From: Bremia lactucae | Lineage: Eukaryota > Oomycota > Peronosporomycetes > Peronosporales > Peronosporaceae | DNA: 64,000 nt | Direction: 5' to 3' | Assembly (NCBI RefSeq): GCF_004359215.1 | Contig: NC_090622.1 | Span: 894,485 to 958,484 of the forward strand | Shown here: positions 54,633 through 64,000 of the stretch, one piece after another | Layout of the letters: each line of letters opens with the position of its first letter | Numbering within the stretch: the first letter of the stretch is position 1 | Made by a program: the position numbers and the translations under genes | The notes under the pieces: model-generated | Database searches by the model: none | The model's input: only the letters and a program-made list of their open reading frames with translations | What the model was told of the DNA's origin: nothing

Positions 54633-54967
54633 CGATTTTCTCTTGCAAAAGACAAGTTTAAAATTGTAACTACGTTCTATTATGTCAAGGAAATTATCCA
54701 TTTATTAAAAACTGCCAGTTTAAGGCCAAAAAATTAGCTTAACTCGGGACAAAAGTTCCATGATCAATTTATATGTTCTGCAATCGTGTCAAATTTCATG
54801 TGAGCTGATATTGTCAGGGAAATATTACATATTAATTAATTTGGGCTTATGGGCATTAATTGATAAATATCGAATTTGCAATTTCATTGCGATCTTATCG
54901 AAAAGATTTCGCGTTACATGCTCGATCGATGACCTCTCATTCCTCTTTGAGTAAATAAACTCGCCAA
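54633..54967. other. AT-rich region before the chorismate-lyase-like gene
   Basis: About 335 bp of AT-rich sequence that should hold the promoter of the gene starting at 54968. A 64-codon frame (54760-54954) lacks any domain and is considered chance. Confidence 0.4.
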
Positions 54968-55663
54968 ATGGATGCTGGGGACACACACGGTACTTCCAGT
55001 TCCTCGACTGCAGAATCTAGCACGGTCAAAAATGAAGGTCGGAATTGGAATAAGCTACGTGTGGTGCTCGAAGCTTCACCAACTACAATGCTGGTAAGAC
55101 GGTGTAATACGCAATGCTCACGTTCTACGTTCTATTAAACTTTAAATGATCAGCTTGGTAATCCAGACATGAATGCGGCTTGGAGGCTGTTTCTGTATGG
55201 AAATGGCTCACCCACTCATCATTTAGGACTACTTACAGGCTCCCCGACCGAGGTCGATGTGCTTAGTATGCTGAAGGTGGGAGATAGTGGGGACAATGCA
55301 CCGTCAGAAGTCGAGGCCATAATGCCACCACGCTGCAGGCGTCAAGTATTTCTGCGCAACGCTCGTGGGGAACGTCTGGGGTATGCAGTATCGTGGATCA
55401 ACGAAGACGCCGTGGGCGATGTATTTAGGGACACTAAGATTCCCATTGGTGAAAATATTCTACAGCACAAGACAGAGCTCTACCGTGACATGAAGAACGT
55501 CTTTTGCGGCCACTCCCTCGAGCTTGAAAAGGCTTTTAAAGCACAAGGGCCTTTCTGGGGTCGATCTTACGTCTTCTGGAACGGAGGCCGACCTATGACC
55601 TATATCTATGAGGTCTTTTCACCGGCGCTGGAGAAGTACATGGGCAAGGTGATGCTGAAATAG
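54968..55663 (+). CDS. Chorismate-lyase-like (UbiC/DUF98 fold) protein
   Basis: Model: exon 54968-55093, intron 55094-55153 (GTAAGA...CAG, 60 nt), exon 55154-55663, 211 residues. After a Ser/Thr-rich N-terminus (about 24 residues), the family features appear in order: WRLFLYGNGSPTHHLGLLTG (about 50-70), RRQVFLRNARGERLGYAVSW (about 102-121, with the Arg in the position of the product-binding Arg of UbiC), KIPIGENILQHKTELYRDM, and GPFWGRSYVFWNGGRPMTYI followed by YEVFSP, which matches the WGRRS...LxxExFxP end of UbiC with its Glu. Bacterial UbiC turns chorismate into 4-hydroxybenzoate and pyruvate for ubiquinone. The substrate here is not known. No mitochondrial presequence is evident. Confidence 0.7.
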
Positions 55664-55854
55664 CACAATTGCAGACGTGAACCACCTTTCATTTTATTTA
55701 AGCAACTTAGATGCTCGCATGGTGGACAGTCGAGCGTAACACAAATAGTCTCCACCAGATTTTAAACAAATGAAACAATCGTGCAAATTTAGTATAATCC
55801 TTCGCTGCTACGTACTCGAAGCACGATTGCAAACATTGATCATCGCTTGCGAGG
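55664..55854. other. Convergent 3' intergenic region
   Basis: 191 bp between the stops of the chorismate-lyase-like gene (plus) and the bL34m gene (minus). Nothing else is recognised. Confidence 0.4.
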
Positions 55855-56431
55855 CTATAGCGACATCCGCCACCGACCCTTGGTAAAGCGGCGTTTCAGT
55901 ACTTTGCGTCCAGAAATGGACACACGTCGCGTACGAAAGCCATGCTTGCGCTTTCGGCGCAAGACACTGGGCTGGTACGTTCGTTTAATGGCCTGCAAAG
56001 GCTCTTCAATATTTTTAAATAATTTAACAACAATATATGAGCATTATTACGTCAAAGCACGGGAGCCAACAGCGGGGATTTTACCATTAAGACTCTCTGT
56101 GGGATACTCAGGTAATTCGATCTGCTGAGGAAATTCGCCGAGCTCAAAGCGACTACCACTCGCCTTAAAGACAAGTGGATGCCGTACGAAGGCGTCTACT
56201 GAAGCGAAACAGAAAATAGCCGCGTCAGCAAATAGTCAATCACGAAGACTTCGCAAACTGACGACTCATGTGGTTTGTGGGCATGGACAGCACGGGCGAG
56301 GAGGGCAATTCGCCATTGAATGCGATCGAGAAGCTGGTGTTGGGAAATTTATACAACCCGTGCATACTCGAATTGCCTTTTCGCGCGCGCAGACCCACCT
56401 TAAGCGCGTTCTTGATAAGCATGGATGCCAT
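55855..56431 (-). CDS. MRPL34: Mitochondrial ribosomal protein bL34m
   Basis: The last exon (56003-55855) encodes the hallmark [20 protein letters not shown] followed by [17 protein letters not shown], the complete bL34 motif, ending at TAG 55857-55855. Bacterial bL34 is about 45 residues; here a long N-terminal extension is encoded upstream. A consistent three-exon model is 56431-56263, 56198-56061 and 56003-55855 (introns 64 and 57 nt, 151 residues). Its start [19 protein letters not shown] is basic and without acidic residues, fitting a mitochondrial presequence. The last exon is certain; both upstream splice junctions were chosen to keep frame and are tentative. Confidence 0.8.
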
Positions 56432-56779
56432 GTCGGACGTGAGTTTATATATGAATATTAATTTTGAACAATTAATGGCGGACAACTGATACGTACATTT
56501 TATAACCAAATTATCATCTTTGCGACAACTTTCGCTTTCGGAATGCAGCGCGTTCCTACTTAGCCGATAATATTTATGGACACTTTTGTAGGCAGGAGCA
56601 ATATTTAAAAGCATTGAGTGCACTTGATCCAGCCTCGTTGCATACGCTGCCTATCGAGAATGGGAAGGCTTTCATTTATCGCTTAAGATGCAGCCTACAG
56701 ATAAAAAGTAAAATTGCTTATTCAAGCACGAGAACATTATATGCAGCGCCACTACTAAGAGCTATATAAGTAACAGGTT
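56432..56779. other. Upstream region of bL34m
   Basis: About 350 bp, AT-rich in part. A continuing open frame (to 56623) adds 64 residues upstream but includes no better start. It probably contains the promoter. Confidence 0.4.
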
Positions 56780-57329
56780 CTGCCGTTACATGAATATTAT
56801 TTCTATACAAGAAATAATTAACATTATTTTCTATGAGAGGAAATAAGTAAAGAAAAACCAAACTATTTTCGTTATTAATCTTGACTTAACACTTCCAATA
56901 TTCCCAAATATTGTAATATTGAAGCAATAAGACATCAGTACTATTGATTGGTTGGTTTAAGTTTGACGCGGTGCAAGTAGGCGCCATACATAGTTAGCTA
57001 TAATTCTAATAAAGTCAGTAGTGGATAGAAAATCGTTACGCAGGAACTTTATATATAAATACGATCTTACTTCTTCTCTATTCAAAAACCTTCTATTTTA
57101 CCTCTAGTAGCCAATACTTCTTAGCTACTTAGAACCTTCCTCTGCACGTTGTTGGTCAGTTATATCGTGAGTCATCCAATTTATGATGGTATTTGTGTTT
57201 ATCAAATTTTTGGATAAGAACTCAGGAAATTACTATTTAAATTAATTTCCTCCAAATATTATCTACCTTTTGGATAATGTTAATTAATAATCTTTTATTG
57301 TTAATTTCATGTAACGATAAACCCCGTTA
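56780..57329. repeat. LTR scraps of families C and B
   Basis: 56950-57145 resembles 1751-1860 and 49620-49800 (family C). 57215-57329 is the reverse complement of the beginning of a family B LTR (ending CCCCGTTAC at 57329). Both are truncated. Confidence 0.5.
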
Positions 57330-57590
57330 CATTATCGGCCTCAGAGACGACAAGAAAATGGAGGTCTAGAACCTATGGACCTCTCGTATATGGATAGCGA
57401 CAAACCTCTCTCTTGAAGTCACAAACGATTGCAAAAAATGCAATCGTTGTCAAAAGACGGGCCATTACGCCTATGTGTGTAGTGCCTTACGCCCAGTGCC
57501 TAGATACACTGAGCAAAACGATCGACCTCTCGCTAGGAACAGCGAAGGTAGCGGATTCGACGCTGTCCCGATCCCGTCGTGTTAGCCACC
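57330..57590 (+). pseudogene. gag zinc-knuckle fragment of family B
   Basis: Frames here give MDLSYMDSDKPLS, then CNRCQKTGHYAYVC (an intact C-x2-C-x4-H-x4-C knuckle) and SALRPVPRYTEQNDRPLARN. There is no other element part around it, so it is a stranded fragment. Confidence 0.65.
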
Positions 57591-57599
57591 GATAGTTGA

Positions 57600-58500
57600 C
57601 CTTCATCGTGCTCATTCAGTGTGGCAAGTTATTCTTAATTGTTGCAGATGTGGTGCGTAGCTCCACTTTCATCCGCTCACAAATCTGCCATATTCTTGTT
57701 CGTTGAAAGTTCATGTTTCACCGAAACAGCAAACGTTATACGATCATAGTCGTCTTCGTAGTCGCTGATCCACCATTGCACATTTTTTTCCTCCGCGTCA
57801 ACGAGCACTTCTACCGCCTCGAGCACCTTTATTTTTTCTTTCTGTTTGGTCGTGCACCTTTCTGCAGCAGTTTTCAACAGTAAGAGCACTGGCGAAGTTT
57901 ACGCTTAGCGCTGAAAGCCTTGGCCGGTTCTTCAGATTTCGCCGTTGCCATTTTTTCGCCTTGTATCCTAATATGCCCATTCGTTAGCACTCTCACGACA
58001 TCTCGCGACACCAGCTCCGCGCTGCTCATCTCCAAATTCAGTACGACTTTTACGCAGTTTTTGGGGAGACTGCGCAACAAGCATATCGCCACATCCTCGT
58101 CCTCTATATGCTACTAAGCTTAGCGCTGATGTAGATATTCTTATTGCAATGATGCATCACATTGCCGCCTTCCACCATCTCCATACTGAAGAGCTGTCTA
58201 CTCAGGGGGATGCGACCAGCCTTCTGCGACCCGCTATAGAGCGTCTTTAAGCGCCCTCGTGCAACTCAGGCTTCCTTGCAGTCCTCGATTACGTGAACAT
58301 AGTCCGCATCCATATATGGCAGGATCAGTCCGAAGGCGACATTGCTCGTCTTTACGTAGTACTCCATCGCTCGGAGTTCCGTAAGCGTCGGTGATACTTC
58401 ACGGTATACGACATGCCACGTCGACTTGGTCAGGAATACGCCACGCATGTAATGGCTTCATGACTAGTAGTTCTGTCCGTAGAATTTGTCGACGGAGATC
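57600..58500 (-). pseudogene. Copia-type gag and start of protease, fragment
   Basis: From high to low: [34 protein letters not shown], a middle part with frameshifts, [10 protein letters not shown] (start of a zinc knuckle), ISDYEDDYDRITFAVSVKHE, then ADESGATHHICNN, the D-x-S-G-A-T protease site of Copia elements preceded by TGA in place of Trp. The fragment ends below 57620. It is clearly different from the Copia element at 59342. Confidence 0.7.
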
Positions 58501-58890
58501 TTGTTCAAGGCATCATAACCTGTTAAGTTATAAAGCGGAACGAAGGAAAGCGAAGCAGTCGAAGCGAAGGGTTTTGGCAAAGGACAAGCTGGAGCGTAGA
58601 CATCTGTGGGGAAGGTGATAGATTGAAAAGTGAAGAATTTAACGTCCTTAATTCACAACTTCTACTTCTAAGCCTTTAGCTAGAACCCTCTAGAATGTCC
58701 GCCGCCGGATACGCGCCACCGGGAAACCGTCGTCGGAAGAATCAACCGGCGGTTCGGATTGAACCGATAAGGGTAGTGTACGTTACCTGAAACTCATAAT
58801 TCTCAATAGTCTTTCTAGAACGCATCACATATTGCGCACTGCGTTCGGCGTTAGATTAGCGTTTCTATAGCTTTTCATAATGTCTGGCTT
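58501..58890 (-). repeat. Probable Copia LTR with primer-binding site
   Basis: The minus strand shows AACAGGTTATGATGCC at about 58510-58525, similar to the GGTTATGAGCCC primer site of the other Copia element, directly before the gag start. The sequence above it, to about 58890, is the expected LTR, but I could not fix its outer edge. Confidence 0.5.
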
Positions 58891-59336
58891 TTTCATTCAA
58901 ACACAAGAAAAAAATTGTCGCCATCGGGACCAATCGGTAAATTGACTCTCTTAGTCTTGGCAATCACCTGCCGAACGATTTCTTGCACGGTAGCATCGGG
59001 TAGATCACCAATGAGTCAATTCTTGAAAGAACTCGTCCAATCCTCTCCACCGCGTTCATCAAGACTTCGAGGCGTTTCGACTTCTCAATTCTCGCCAGCG
59101 CCGCGTCTTAGCGCTGCAACGCGTGTACAATCAGTTCAAAACTGTAGCACTTGATACGAATCACAGCTTCCTCAAATCTAATACATGACACAGATCAGCG
59201 CCACCCTTAAAGGCTCGAGATGCCGGGGTAAAATAAAGCGCCAGTCACTCGTGCTGATGAAACTGATTGTCGAGAAAAATGATATAAATGACCGGATACA
59301 AAGGAGTCTTTTTGAAAGTAATTCATAAGCTTGGAA
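58891..59336. other. Region with a possible gene relic
   Basis: Minus-strand frames show protein-like pieces (ATVQEIVRQVIAKTKRVNLP at about 58930-59000 and ARIEKSKRLEVLMNAVERIG near 59050-59110) in different frames. They could be a decayed transposon or host exon. I do not recognise them. Confidence 0.3.
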
Positions 59337-59341
59337 ATTAG

Positions 59342-59592
59342 TGTTGGCGAGGAAGCGGCTCGACCTGACCAACAGACTACCAGTATGTACCAGTATATAC
59401 CGGTAATGACGTCATAGTGTGACGTCATAGGAATGATGTCAGAAGATGACGTCATCATCTTCTTGAAGCTTACATTAATTATAATTGGCTAGAAGTAATG
59501 ATTGGCTTAGAGGTAGCAATAGTTTTGCGAACTAAGGACCTTAAAATTATTCACTTTGCATTTTGCTAAACCTCGCTCGCCTAACCGTTTCA
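59342..59592 (+). repeat. 5' LTR of the Copia element
   Basis: 251 bp from TGTTGGCGAGGAAGCGGC to ACCGTTTCA. Four CRE-like octamers lie at 59407, 59420, 59434 and 59447. Another hallmark is the repeat ACCAGTATGTACCAGTATAT. Confidence 0.88.
59407..59454 (+). promoter_or_regulatory. Array of four CRE-like octamers
   Basis: TGACGTCA at 59407-59414, 59420-59427 and 59447-59454, and TGATGTCA at 59434-59441, spaced 13-14 bp. TGACGTCA is the classical bZIP (CREB/ATF-type) site. The same array is in the 3' LTR (63962, 63976, 63989, with a changed first unit). Confidence 0.7.
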
Positions 59593-59595
59593 TTA

Positions 59596-59610
59596 GGTTA
59601 TGAGCCCAAG
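59596..59610 (+). promoter_or_regulatory. Primer-binding site of the Copia element
   Basis: GGTTATGAGCCCAAG begins three bases after the LTR. The Copia fragment near 58515 has a similar GGTTATGA. It differs from the Gypsy site TGGTAGCAC. Confidence 0.5.
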
Positions 59611-59639
59611 ACTCGCCCTTTTTGCCCCCGATGCTGACT

Positions 59640-60240
59640 TCGCCTTCGCCATGGATTTTGCTTCCGCCACCTCTTCTCGCATCAACAAGTTTGATGGCAT
59701 GAATTCCATACGTGGAAGTTCAAGATGCAAATGATGCTGGAGGAGAGGGACCTGTGGGAAGTGACAAGCGGGGAGGTGAAGCTCGAGCACCTGACCAGTA
59801 CGCTGGATGAGACAACTTACAAGCCTAAGTCTCGAAAGGCGCTGGCGACCATCTGTCTCGCGATGGAGGATTTGCAGCTGCCTCTGGTTCGCTCGGCAAG
59901 TGAGCGCACGATGCATGGTCACGGCTAGAGGGGCACTTCAAGAAGAAGAGCTTGGCGAATAAGCTCTTTCTTCGTCGACGATTCTTTACGGCCAAAACGG
60001 ATGGGGGGGAATGATGTGCTACAGCACATTAACAACTCAAAGACCATGGTGGAGCAGCTGGATGCAGTGGGAGCTCCGGTTAGTGAAGACGACTTGGTCA
60101 CCACGCTCTTGGAAAGCCCTAGTGATTCGTTTGCGCTCCTGATCACGGCACTGGAGTCAAGAGCAGACTCGCTGTCATGGGAGCTGGTGGCGTCTCGACT
60201 GTTGCACGAGGACATGAAAAATATCGCAGGGATCAAGGTG
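59640..60240 (+). pseudogene. gag of the Copia element
   Basis: Frames give INKFDGMN (the usual gag start), MQMMLEERDLWEVTSGEVKL, KSRKALATICLAMEDLQLPL, then DVLQHINNSKTMVEQLDAVG and EDDLVTTLLESPSDSFALLI, the UBN2/DUF4219-type helical gag. Stops at about 59926 and frame changes break it. Confidence 0.8.
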
Positions 60241-61860
60241 GCGGTATCGAGGGGGCCGCGCACGGTCAAGGTCAAGCGTTTATGTCGAGCGATCAAAGAA
60301 AGCGCAAGGGAGTACGATAAGAGACTGTCAAGACGAGCAGCGCAAACCATTATTGTGGTGAGCATGGACCTTGGATTGCGAAGTGTCCATTGGGACTCCG
60401 CAAGAATGCGCAGCGACAGAGGTCGCAAACAGCAAATATCGCGCAAGTAGAAGACGACTCGGGCGATTTTCTGTTTTCAGTTGGTGGTGATGCAAGTGCT
60501 ACCAAGTCGGAATGTGTGTAATTGGTTGCCTCAGGAGCAACGCAACACATGACGTGCTCGAAAGAGTACATGAAGAATTACAAGACTATATCTCCAATAG
60601 ATGTGGATCTCGCTGACGACGGTGTGGTCCAAGCGGTGGGAATGGGCGACATAGTGATGTCGATGAAAGCTCCACGTGGGAATAGGAAAGGTATGCTTAC
60701 TGGTGCATGGCATATTCCCAAGCTTTCGCGAAATTTGTTTTCGGTTGGCCGCTTCACAAAGGGTGTTGGGCCAGTTACGTTTGAGCGCGATGGTTGTTTT
60801 GCGTGAACAAAAGACCTTCGCTGAAATATTGGCGCGCGTGAAGGTAAAGGATTGTTCAAGCTTTGCATGACACCTATTTTGATGGATGAGGCCAATATAA
60901 CAAGATCGATAGGATACCATGGGGTCACCACGTCGTACTTCTGGCACCTTCGACTTGGTCACATTGGGCATGGCGGTCTTGATGCTATTGTGAAGAAAAA
61001 ATATGGTGTTGGCATTAACATTACATCAGTGAAGCAGTGGGACGTGTGTGATGGATGCTCCCTCGGTAAGCAAACGCGAGTAAGCTATGCCAAGTCATCA
61101 CCCAATCGTGCCAAGCAAGTTCTGGAAGTCATTCAGTGATGTATGTTGTCCCATGCAGACGCCGACGTTCAGCGGGAAGCGCTATTTTGTCACTTCGATC
61201 GACGACAAATCACATTTTTGCAAGGTGTACTTGTTGAGTATCAAGTCGGAAGTACGTACCAAATTTGCTGACTTTGTAGCGTTTGCTGAAACGCAACCGG
61301 GCAAGCGAGCAAAGACGATTCGCACTGACAATGGCGGCGAGTATATTTCGCGTGATATGACCAAGTTTTGCAGTGATCGAGGATTCGTGCAAATATTCAC
61401 GCCGCCTTATACTCCTTAATTGAACGGGATCGCCGAGCGGATGAATCGAACGTCAGTAAAGTGTGCGCGCTGCATGATAAAACATGCTGGACTGTCTAAC
61501 GAGTACTGAAGTGAAGCTGTCATGACAGCTACGTTTCTCCGCAATAGATGTCCAACACGTGCTGTCAGCCATGACAAATCGCCACACCAAGTTTGGACAG
61601 GCAAGAAACCGTTGCTGTCTAACCTGAAGGTGTTTGGTTGTCACGCATATGTGATGATGCCAAAGGAAGAGCGTGCCAAATTTGATTCTCGGTCAGTACG
61701 CTGCCGGTTTCTTGGATATTCGGATCATGACAAAGTGTATCAATTCGAGGAGCTGGACAGTTGCCGCATACTGGTAAGTCGCGACGCTCAGTTCATGGAA
61801 GACGTTTTCGACACTGGAAGATGCAACTACTTTCAGTAGGACGTAGTCATTGAAGATGAA
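60241..61860 (+). pseudogene. Protease and integrase of the Copia element
   Basis: Protease: VASGATQHMTCSKE, where the catalytic Asp of the D-S-G-A-T site is Ala. Pre-integrase: LRLGHIGHGGLDAIVKK with CDGCSLGKQ (HHCC zinc site). Core: D in DVCCPM, RTDNGGEY (second Asp), NGIAERMNRT (Glu) across a stop at about 61419. VFGCHAYVMMPKEERAKFDS and FLGYSDHDKVYQ mark the C-terminal end. Confidence 0.85.
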
Positions 61861-62125
61861 GAGGCGACGGATGATTAATCGTTGCAGGAACAAGAAGAAG
61901 ACACCACGCAAGATGCGGACATGGAGTCCAGCAGAAAGAGACACCAACGGACGCAGTCGTTGGAGAAAGCAAAGCCACCGACACTCCAAGCGCCAAGCGG
62001 TCTGCGTATTACAAGAGACGTCAAGCTCTTGATGAGATGTCAGCAGCAGCTCAAGATGCAACACATTATGAAGCTGCATACGTCATGGATTCAGTGGGAG
62101 ATATGCCGACTACGTTAAGTCGGCT

Positions 62126-63770
62126 ATGGAATCCAGTGACGCAGTGAAATGGAAGGAAGCGTGCGATTTGGTGTATGACTCGCTCCAGAAAAATGATACA
62201 TGGATCATTGTACCGCTACCAAAGGACGCAAGGCTATCGGCTGCATATAAGTCTTCCGTGTCAAGGAGAATCAAGATGGTGAAATTGAGCGGTATAAGGC
62301 ACGTCTAGTGGCTAAGGGATTCTCACAGAAGTATGGAGTCGATTAAGAAGAAACCTATGCGCTGGCGGCCAAGCTTACGTCGATTCAAATTGTTTTGAGC
62401 TTGGCTGCCAAGTATACGCTGAAGTTGCATCAGATGGATGTCAAGACAGCGTTCCTAAATGGTGGATTAGATGAAGATATTTGCATGTCGCAGCCAGATG
62501 GATATGTCGATGCTGGTCGTCCTGATTACGTGTGCAAGCTAAAGAAGTCACTATACGGGTTGAAGCAATCATTCCGTATTTAGAATTAGACCATCGATGA
62601 CTTCATGATTAAAATGGGTTTCGTCAAGTGTGAATCAGATCTCTGCGTGTACGTTAAGCGAGATGACAGCGACATGGTCTTGGTTGTTTTGTATGTTTAC
62701 GATCTGATCATCGCAAGTAGCAACGACGGGTTTCTCACGTGAACAAAGCGTGCGTTAAGTGACCGATTCGAGATGATGGATCTCGGAGCTTAAGTATTTT
62801 CTTGGTGTGGAAATAAGAGCGATTATGCGGCTGGCCATGTGACGATGCGACAAACCAAGTTTCTCAAGTCTGTTTTAACCAAGTTTGGTATGCATGACAG
62901 CAATCCCGTGAAGACGCCTCAAAACTCTGGACTTAGACTGATCAAGAGCATGTGTGAAGGTGGCTGCAATCATGAGAAAACAATGAAGAACGTGCCCTTC
63001 CGGAGTGCCATTGGAGGTATCATGTACTTGATTGTTGCGACTCGTCCGGACCTTGCTGTGGCATTGGGTGCATTGAGTCAATTTGCGGCTGTCACAGCCG
63101 ATCCATTCGTTAAAGCTTTGTAAGTAAATTTAAGCCTATATAAATAATGCTTCCTAACCTCAGACGCTGTTTGCAACTCAAAATACGCTATTAATTATAC
63201 AACTAAAAGTCGTGAAGTGGAATTTTATAGATTCCTATTTGCCAAAAACGGCGTTAGTACTCAGGAGCTAAATGACTTAATGAACCTCAGTTACTAGGAA
63301 TGTTTCTATTTTCCTATTGAGAAATTCCGTCTCAATTTTTAAAGGAAGGTCTGAGAAAAGGACTTCATTTCTCACGTGATGGTATCGCTTCACTGCAAGG
63401 ATACTCAGATATAGATTGGGCTGGTGATGTGGAGACGCGACGAAGTACAAGCGGATACGCTTTCATGATGAATTACGGGTGTATTAGCTGGAGGAGCAAG
63501 AAGCAGCGCATGGTGGCGTTGTCATCGACGGAGGTAGAGTACATGGCGCTGACGGAAGCAGTAAAAGAAGCAATTTGGCTCAAGACAGTTCTATGCGAGC
63601 TTGGTGAGATGGAGAGCAACGAAGCTGTCAAGGTGTATGAAGACAATCAAGGTGCGATTGCGTTGGACAAGAATCCGGAATTTCACACGAGAACCAAGCA
63701 CATCGGCATACGCTATCTCTTTGTGCTGGAAAGAGTTGAAGACGGCCAAGTTGTGCTGCAATAATACTGC
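62126..63770 (+). pseudogene. Reverse transcriptase and RNase H of the Copia element
   Basis: [37 protein letters not shown] (with stop), LHQMDVKTAFLNGGLDEDIC, YVCKLKKSLYGLKQ. The catalytic box is LYVYDLIIAS, the first Asp of YVDD changed to Tyr. RNase H: GYSDIDWAGDVETRRSTSGY, ALSSTEVEYMALTEAVKEAI, EDNQGAIALDKNPEFHTRTK, HIGIRYLF. The frame is interrupted at 63124-63345 by foreign sequence. Confidence 0.85.
63124..63345. other. About 220 bp of unrelated sequence inside the Copia RT-RNase H junction
   Basis: After ADPFVKAL the expected ...LRYLQGT is missing, and the frame resumes with LRKGLHFSRDG. The inserted DNA is AT-rich and starts GTAAGT, like an intron donor, but no clear acceptor or target duplication is visible. 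Confidence 0.5.
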
Positions 63771-63881
63771 TCGACAAAGGAGATGAAAGCAGACATGATA
63801 ACCAAACCGATTCCTGCCGTACAGTTTGAACACCTTCGACGCATGCTGGGAGTGTTAGCACCAAGTGTCGAGTCGAGAGGG

Positions 63882-64000
63882 AGTGTTGGCGAGGAAGCGG
63901 CTCGACCTGACAAACAGACTACCAGTATGTACCAGTATATACCGATAATCACGTCATAGTGTGACGTCATGGGGATGACGTCAGTAGATGACGTCATCAG
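63882..64000 (+). repeat. 3' LTR of the Copia element, cut by the window end
   Basis: TGTTGGCGAGGAAGCGGC follows a purine tract (GAGAGGGAG). The first 119 bp match the 5' LTR with about a dozen differences. Confidence 0.88.

Larger units (their letters stand above)
59342..64000 (+). mobile_element. Copia-type LTR retrotransposon, nearly complete, running off the window
   Basis: The order is LTR (59342-59592), primer-binding site, gag, protease, integrase, RT, RNase H and 3' LTR (63882 onward), the Copia order with integrase before RT. Pol is interrupted by stops and frameshifts, and the RT box is YVYD instead of YVDD. ATTAG precedes the 5' LTR; the right flank lies outside, so the duplication cannot be checked. 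Confidence 0.88.

Noticed and set aside
55169..55663. Chorismate-lyase-like gene as a single exon starting at 55169
   Set aside because: An upstream ATG exon with a good GTAAGA donor and CAG acceptor joins in frame and adds a sensible N-terminus.
63124..63345. Intron inside the Copia RT because of the GTAAGT start
   Set aside because: No good acceptor restores the frame, about 30 bp of the expected coding sequence are missing, and introns in this window are 57-75 nt.
1..64000. tRNA, rRNA or other structured RNA genes
   Set aside because: No cloverleaf or rRNA core sequence was noticed on either strand; a covariance-model scan would be needed to exclude short ones.

Overview
The window looks like repeat-rich nuclear DNA of an oomycete, probably a plant-pathogenic member of the Peronosporales. 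Three things point there. A small gene (32325-32750, minus) encodes a secreted protein with an RXLR-like RYLK motif, a SEER motif and a basic nuclear-type signal. The host genes are compact and split by 57-75 nt GT-AG introns. Another host gene encodes a membrane-anchored GH5-like protein of a kind known from oomycetes. The species cannot be told from the sequence.

About four fifths of the window is decayed LTR retrotransposon. Family A (Gypsy chromovirus, LTR about 461-485 bp, TGTAATGGGGC...) occurs as A1 (minus, 1-1750), a tandem pair A2+A3 sharing a central LTR (plus, 9599-23602) and A4 (plus, 36834-about 43284). Family B (Gypsy chromovirus, LTR about 438 bp, TGTAACGGGG...) occurs as B1 (plus, 1879-5265, pol deleted), B4 (plus fragment, about 23880-25370), B2 (minus, about 25800-31885), B3 (minus, about 43285-49525) and a gag scrap near 57340. 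Family D has a gag-bearing copy (34465-about 36310) and a solo LTR (49914-50426). LTR scraps of a family C and integrase of a further Gypsy element are also present. Copia elements lie at about 57600-58900 (minus fragment) and 59342-64000 (plus, nearly full length). Every pol reading frame seen carries stops, frameshifts or lost catalytic residues.

Host genes sit in islands. The left island has the GH5-like protein (5843-7539, plus) facing a NUP58-type FG nucleoporin (7707-9364, minus). The middle island has only the effector candidate. The right island (50640-56431) has glutaminyl-tRNA synthetase (minus), a U1A/U2B''-type spliceosomal protein (minus), a small tail-anchored membrane protein (plus) divergent from it, a chorismate-lyase-like protein (plus) and mitochondrial ribosomal protein bL34m (minus). 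These are unrelated housekeeping functions; I see no operon-like logic.

The most interesting observations are these. The 14-kb A2/A3 tandem is flanked by one 5-bp target-site duplication, and about 4.57 kb of its two units is identical apart from one base while the flanking gag parts are clearly diverged. A long antisense frame with a coiled-coil sequence runs opposite the integrase linker and chromodomain in family B and has counterparts in family A. The GH5-like protein has lost all its expected catalytic residues. Three small inversions or inverted duplications lie inside retroelements. A chorismate-lyase fold occurs in a eukaryote. A CRE-like octamer array sits in the Copia LTR. All gene models and boundaries were read by eye; no alignment or database search was run.
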